Assembly (NCBI RefSeq): GCF_001620065.1
Contig: NZ_LQGV01000001.1
Span: forward strand, 1,302,001-1,366,000
Direction of reading: 5' to 3'
DNA: 64,000 bases
Source of the DNA: Microbacterium sp. TNHR37B
GTDB taxonomy: Bacteria; Actinomycetota; Actinomycetes; Actinomycetales; Microbacteriaceae
Program-made: the position numbers and the translations under genes
Notes under the pieces: generated by a model
The model's database searches: none
Seen by the model: only the letters and a program-made list of their open reading frames with translations
Told to the model about the DNA's origin: nothing
Shown: piece by piece, positions 61,357-64,000 of the stretch
Numbering within the stretch: position 1 is the stretch's first letter
Layout: each line of letters opens with the position of its first letter

Positions 61357-62189
61357 TTTCCCTTCAGATCGGTGACGGCGCGCTGCGCGGTCCCGCGTGA
61401 GTACAGAGGTTCGGCTGTGAGGAAGCGGCTGACTAGTCGCGCGAGCGACTTCGGCGCGCTGTCCGGGAGGGGCTTGGGAGGGACCGTGAACAGGTCGTAC
61501 AACTCGTCTTCATCGAGCTGGTCAAGCGCCGCCATATCGACGAACGGGTGCTCCCCCGAGACGACCGAGTGAAGGACCACGCCGCACGCCCAGATGTCGG
61601 AAGCCTTGCGCGCTCGCTCCGCCGATAGTTGCTCGGGGGACATCCAAAGAAGGCTCCCCACCCGTGCCGGGTATCGAGTGAACGTCTTGTCCGAGAGCGA
61701 CCTAGCGAGGCCGAAGTCGATGAGCACGGGCTTAGCCCAATCGCCATCGCGGAGCATGATGTTCGCAGGCTTGATGTCGCGGTGGATCGTTTCTGAGGCG
61801 TGAAGTTCAGCGACCGCCTCCAGAAGGCCGCGCGCGAACTTCTTCGCTTGCTTCTTCGTCGGGAGCCGCCCCGCCTTCAGCGCGTCGTGGACGCTTCCAC
61901 CTTCGATGTACTCACAGACGAGCGCAGTCCGTGACTCGGTTCCCAGAGTGATGGTCCGGACTTCGAAGAGCCGCACGATGCCGGGATGCTCAAATCTCTG
62001 CAGTCCCTGAATCTCGCGCTGAACGCGGGCCGCGTGAAAGAACTCGGGTTTGAGTACCTTTACCGCGAAGTCATCATCCGTGCCGTCCATGCCCTGAACG
62101 CACCATGTCTCCCCGAACGTGCCGCTGCCTAAGAAGTGAGCGGCCCTTGCTGAGAACGCATGAGCGATAGCGGTTGCATCGACATCCAT
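61353..62189 (-). CDS. Soluble Ser/Thr protein kinase (Hanks type)
   Basis: A 278-residue kinase with all key residues: Gly loop GSGTFGETW (~21-29), Lys in FAVKVLK (~44), catalytic HRDIKPAN (~136-143), metal-binding DFG (~158-160) and MSPEQL activation-segment end. It has no transmembrane helix or PASTA repeats, unlike housekeeping PknB-type kinases, so it acts in the cytoplasm. It is the first gene of a two-gene operon with the 405-residue protein. Kinases are known components of several antiphage systems. Here the second gene is of an unrecognised type, so the system may be new. Confidence 0.88.
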   Translation of the reverse strand: MDVDATAIAHAFSARAAHFLGSGTFGETWCVQGMDGTDDDFAVKVLKPEFFHAARVQREIQGLQRFEHPGIVRLFEVRTITLGTESRTALVCEYIEGGSVHDALKAGRLPTKKQAKKFARGLLEAVAELHASETIHRDIKPANIMLRDGDWAKPVLIDFGLARSLSDKTFTRYPARVGSLLWMSPEQLSAERARKASDIWACGVVLHSVVSGEHPFVDMAALDQLDEDELYDLFTVPPKPLPDSAPKSLARLVSRFLTAEPLYSRGTAQRAVTDLKGK

Positions 62190-62292
62190 GCTTCGGAGTC
62201 TGCCCTAGAGGCTGCGCTGCGCGCGTGATTGCTCGCCGAGGCGGTGGCGCGCCGTCTAGCACGAGTCGCCGCGCTGGGGACCCGAGCGCGCG

Positions 62293-62442
62293 TCAAGCGA
62301 GGCGCACGGACCCGCACGCCGCACAAAGCCAGCGTGGGCGGTCTGGAGCGCCAGCTGGCCGCATCCGCTCCAGCGACCCGCACACCTCGCACAGCGGCGC
62401 GGCGAGCGTGTCAAGCGGCTCGGGATCGGCATCCATGGGCAT
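62293..62442 (-). CDS. 49-residue zinc-ribbon protein
   Basis: A small protein with two Cys pairs, CEVC and CAAC, about 25 residues apart, a complete zinc ribbon. Starts at 62442 or 62436. It is divergent from the HTH gene and too short to assign. It could be a partner or a regulator of element genes. Confidence 0.45.
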   Translation of the reverse strand: MPMDADPEPLDTLAAPLCEVCGSLERMRPAGAPDRPRWLCAACGSVRLA

Positions 62443-62470
62443 GAGCCTAGGCCCGGCTACAGTAGGCCGC

Positions 62471-62833
62471 GTGACGCCCGAGACCTCCGCCGCAATCGCC
62501 CGACTGGAGGCGTCAGGACTCATCGCCGAGGCGCTCGCCGCGTTCCGCGTGGATCACGTCTACGCGGTCACGATGGCCAACGAGCACGCCAGGATGACGC
62601 GCACCGCCGAAACTGCCGAGGCCCGGCGAGCGAACCGGCCGCGCCTGCGCGTAGCTGCCGAGGGCGAGCGCCCGTCAAAGCTCAGCACTGCCGATGTCCA
62701 ACGCGCCCACGAGCTACGCCGCGAGGGCCAGAGCGTGCCCGACATCGCCGCCGCGTTCGGCGTCTCCGCCGCTGCCGTGTACAAACGCCTGCGGGGCCTC
62801 CGAGCGGCGGAAGCGGCACTAGAGTCGCGATAG
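62471..62833 (+). CDS. HTH protein of the resolvase-type (HTH_7) class
   Basis: A 120-residue protein from GTG 62471. A helical N-terminal half (AAIARLEASGLIAEALAAFRVDHVYAVTMANEHA) is followed by a Hin/resolvase-like HTH, STADVQRAHELRREGQSVPDIAAAFGVSAAAVYKRL. There is no catalytic recombinase domain. It may control excision or element genes. Its role is unknown. Confidence 0.6.
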   Translation: MTPETSAAIARLEASGLIAEALAAFRVDHVYAVTMANEHARMTRTAETAEARRANRPRLRVAAEGERPSKLSTADVQRAHELRREGQSVPDIAAAFGVSAAAVYKRLRGLRAAEAALESR

Positions 62834-62859
62834 TTCAGCGCTCGCTGTATGGTCAGTGT

Positions 62860-63204
62860 GTGCTGACCATTGCAACGCATCTCGACGTGATGAGCCGCCT
62901 CGGCAAGGCCATGGCCGACCCCACCCGCGCACGCATCTTGCTCGCGCTTCTCGACGGGCCTAGCTACCCCGCCGTCCTCGCGCGGGATCTCGACTTGACC
63001 CGCCCGAACGTCTCCAACCACCTGACATGCCTGCGCGGCTGCGGCATCATCGTGGCCTCTCACGAGGGGCGTCAGACTCGATACGAGATCTCGGACGCTC
63101 ACTTGACCAAGGCGCTCCGCGAGCTTGTCTCCGTGGTGCTCGCCGTGGACGAGGGTGCGCCCTGTCTCGATGCAAGCTGCGACGTTCCGGGGTGCTGCTC
63201 GTGA
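62860..63204 (+). CDS. ArsR/SmtB-family (CmtR/CadC-like) metal-sensing repressor
   Basis: A 114-residue winged-helix repressor: LGKAMADPTRARILLALLDGPSYPAVLARDLDLTRPNVSNHLTCLRGCGII. Cys residues in TCLRGC within the recognition-helix region, and at the tail (CLDASCDVPGCC), are placed as metal-thiolate ligands of CmtR/CadC-type Cd/Pb sensors. The gene overlaps the transporter start by 4 bases, and derepression by metal would express both. GTG start at 62860. Confidence 0.85.
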   Translation: MLTIATHLDVMSRLGKAMADPTRARILLALLDGPSYPAVLARDLDLTRPNVSNHLTCLRGCGIIVASHEGRQTRYEISDAHLTKALRELVSVVLAVDEGAPCLDASCDVPGCCS

Positions 63205-63881
63205 GCGGCACAGAGGCCATCACGGACGAGCGACGCGCGGTGCTTCACCGCCGCATTAGGTTCATCGTGACCTTCACAATCGCCTACAACGTCATTGAGG
63301 CCGTAATCGCGATCTGGGCGGGCGCGGTCGCGTCATCCGCCGCTCTGATCGGCTTTGGTCTCGACTCGGTAGTGGAAGTGCTCTCGGCGGCGGCGGTCGG
63401 CTGGCAGTTCACTCGCCGCGATCCCGAGCGGTGGGAGCGTCCAACGCTGCGACTGATCGCGCTCGCGTTCTTCGCCCTCGCCGCCTACGTGTCAGTCTCC
63501 GCCGTGCTCACTCTCGCCGGGGCGATGGAACCGGAACACTCCACGGTCGGCATCATTCTGGCCGCTGTGTCCGTCGTCATCATGCCCGCCGCATCCCTGT
63601 TCGAGAGGGCGACAGGGCGCGAACTCGGCTCGGCAACGGCGGTCGCTGACTCCAAGCAGACGATGCTGTGCGCTTTGCTCTCAGCCGCCGTCCTCGTCGG
63701 CCTCGCGTTCAACTCCCTTTTTGGCTGGGCGTGGGCCGACTCCGTGGCCGCGCTCTTCATCGCAGGGTTCGCCATCCGAGAGGGAATAGAGGCATGGCGC
63801 GGCGACGCGTGCGCAACCTCGGTCGGGATGCTCATGGAAGACGATCATGACCACGAGCACGAGCACGAGCACGAGCACTGA
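63201..63881 (+). CDS. Cation diffusion-type metal exporter with His/Glu-rich tail
   Basis: A 226-residue membrane protein with about six helices (RFIVTFTIAYNVIEAVIAIWAG, AALIGFGLDSVVEVLSAAAVGW and others), resembling the CDF fold. ALIGFGLDSVVE and AWADSVAALFIAGFAIREG carry Asp residues at metal-binding positions. The C-terminal tail DDHDHEHEHEHEH is a likely metal-binding string. It lacks the usual large cytoplasmic domain, so it is shorter than canonical CDFs. It is cotranscribed with the ArsR-type repressor and exports a divalent metal, perhaps Cd, Zn or Pb. Confidence 0.82.
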   Translation: MSGTEAITDERRAVLHRRIRFIVTFTIAYNVIEAVIAIWAGAVASSAALIGFGLDSVVEVLSAAAVGWQFTRRDPERWERPTLRLIALAFFALAAYVSVSAVLTLAGAMEPEHSTVGIILAAVSVVIMPAASLFERATGRELGSATAVADSKQTMLCALLSAAVLVGLAFNSLFGWAWADSVAALFIAGFAIREGIEAWRGDACATSVGMLMEDDHDHEHEHEHEH

Positions 63882-63961
63882 CGGGACGAGGGTTGCCGCT
63901 TTGGCCGTCTCCCTAGCGGCCATGCCGGGCGATGGTCGGTGGCTTGCGGCGAAACGACGAC

Positions 63962-63990
63962 GCCCCCGGCCCTTCAGATCGGCCAGGGGC
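63962..63990. terminator. Hairpin after the metal exporter
   Basis: GCCCCCGGCC pairs with GGCCAGGGGC with one mismatch and a 9-base loop, about 80 bases after the exporter stop. No T-run follows. The 80 bases before it hold nothing recognisable. Confidence 0.5.
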
Positions 63991-64000
63991 GAGGTCGACG

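Noticed and set aside
1..64000. CRISPR arrays or rRNA genes
   Set aside because: No regularly spaced repeats and no rRNA sequence were seen.

Overview
The window is 64 kb of high-GC actinobacterial DNA. It most resembles the chromosome of a Microbacteriaceae/Micrococcales species such as Microbacterium. The supporting signs are Lsr2, GTG/TTG starts, DUF2510 and TadE-type genes, the order holB-tmk-topA-TadE, and actinobacterial MobF/TraA-type mobile DNA. Genus-level placement is inference. About 27 kb (37-57.5 kb) is ordinary core sequence; the remainder is accessory.

Region 1 (1-18.7 kb) is most of a biosynthetic gene cluster, cut by the left edge. A tightly coupled operon (1-7745) encodes the end of a thioester-reductase enzyme, a leucyl/phenylalanyl-tRNA transferase (Aat)-like protein, a GNAT, an O-methyltransferase, an acyl-CoA dehydrogenase, a possible heme-oxygenase-like protein, a P450 and a PNPOx-like flavoprotein. 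A phosphopantetheinyl transferase and an XRE/MmyB-like regulator follow on the minus strand. A DHA2-type exporter comes next, then class II DAHP synthase (PhzC), PhzD and PhzE. These three make 2,3-dihydro-3-hydroxyanthranilate (DHHA). The last gene is a carboxylic-acid-reductase-type A-T-R enzyme whose C terminus is cut by an ISL3-family insertion sequence. No phzF, phzA or phzB is visible, so a phenazine is not supported. An aminated aryl acid activated and reduced to an aldehyde is a better reading.

Region 2 (18.5-37 kb) is a mosaic island. It holds the ISL3 element, broken MFS and CueP copper genes, a frameshifted C5 cytosine methylase, and a complete MobF relaxase-helicase. It also carries two antiphage modules. 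One is a type II CBASS (patatin effector, CD-NTase, E2-E1 Cap2, no Cap3 seen). The other is an IetAS pair (AAA ATPase plus subtilase). Recombinase remnants and two small HTH proteins follow.

Region 3 (37-57.5 kb) is core: a polytopic membrane protein, Lsr2, a MetE-like enzyme, ChrA, PncA, an MMPL transporter, tRNA-Thr(CGT), the methionine ABC importer metQ-metN-metI, a TAP-type peptidase, holB, tmk, topA and two TadE-like genes.

Region 4 (57.5 kb to the right edge) is an element integrated by a large serine recombinase into a DUF4244 pilus-like gene, of which only the 3' end remains. Its cargo includes a nuclease-like protein, a two-gene operon of a Ser/Thr kinase plus a 405-residue protein I do not recognise, a zinc ribbon protein, an HTH protein, and an ArsR-type repressor with a His-tailed CDF-like metal exporter. 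The kinase operon and its nuclease-like neighbour are the best candidate here for an undescribed system.
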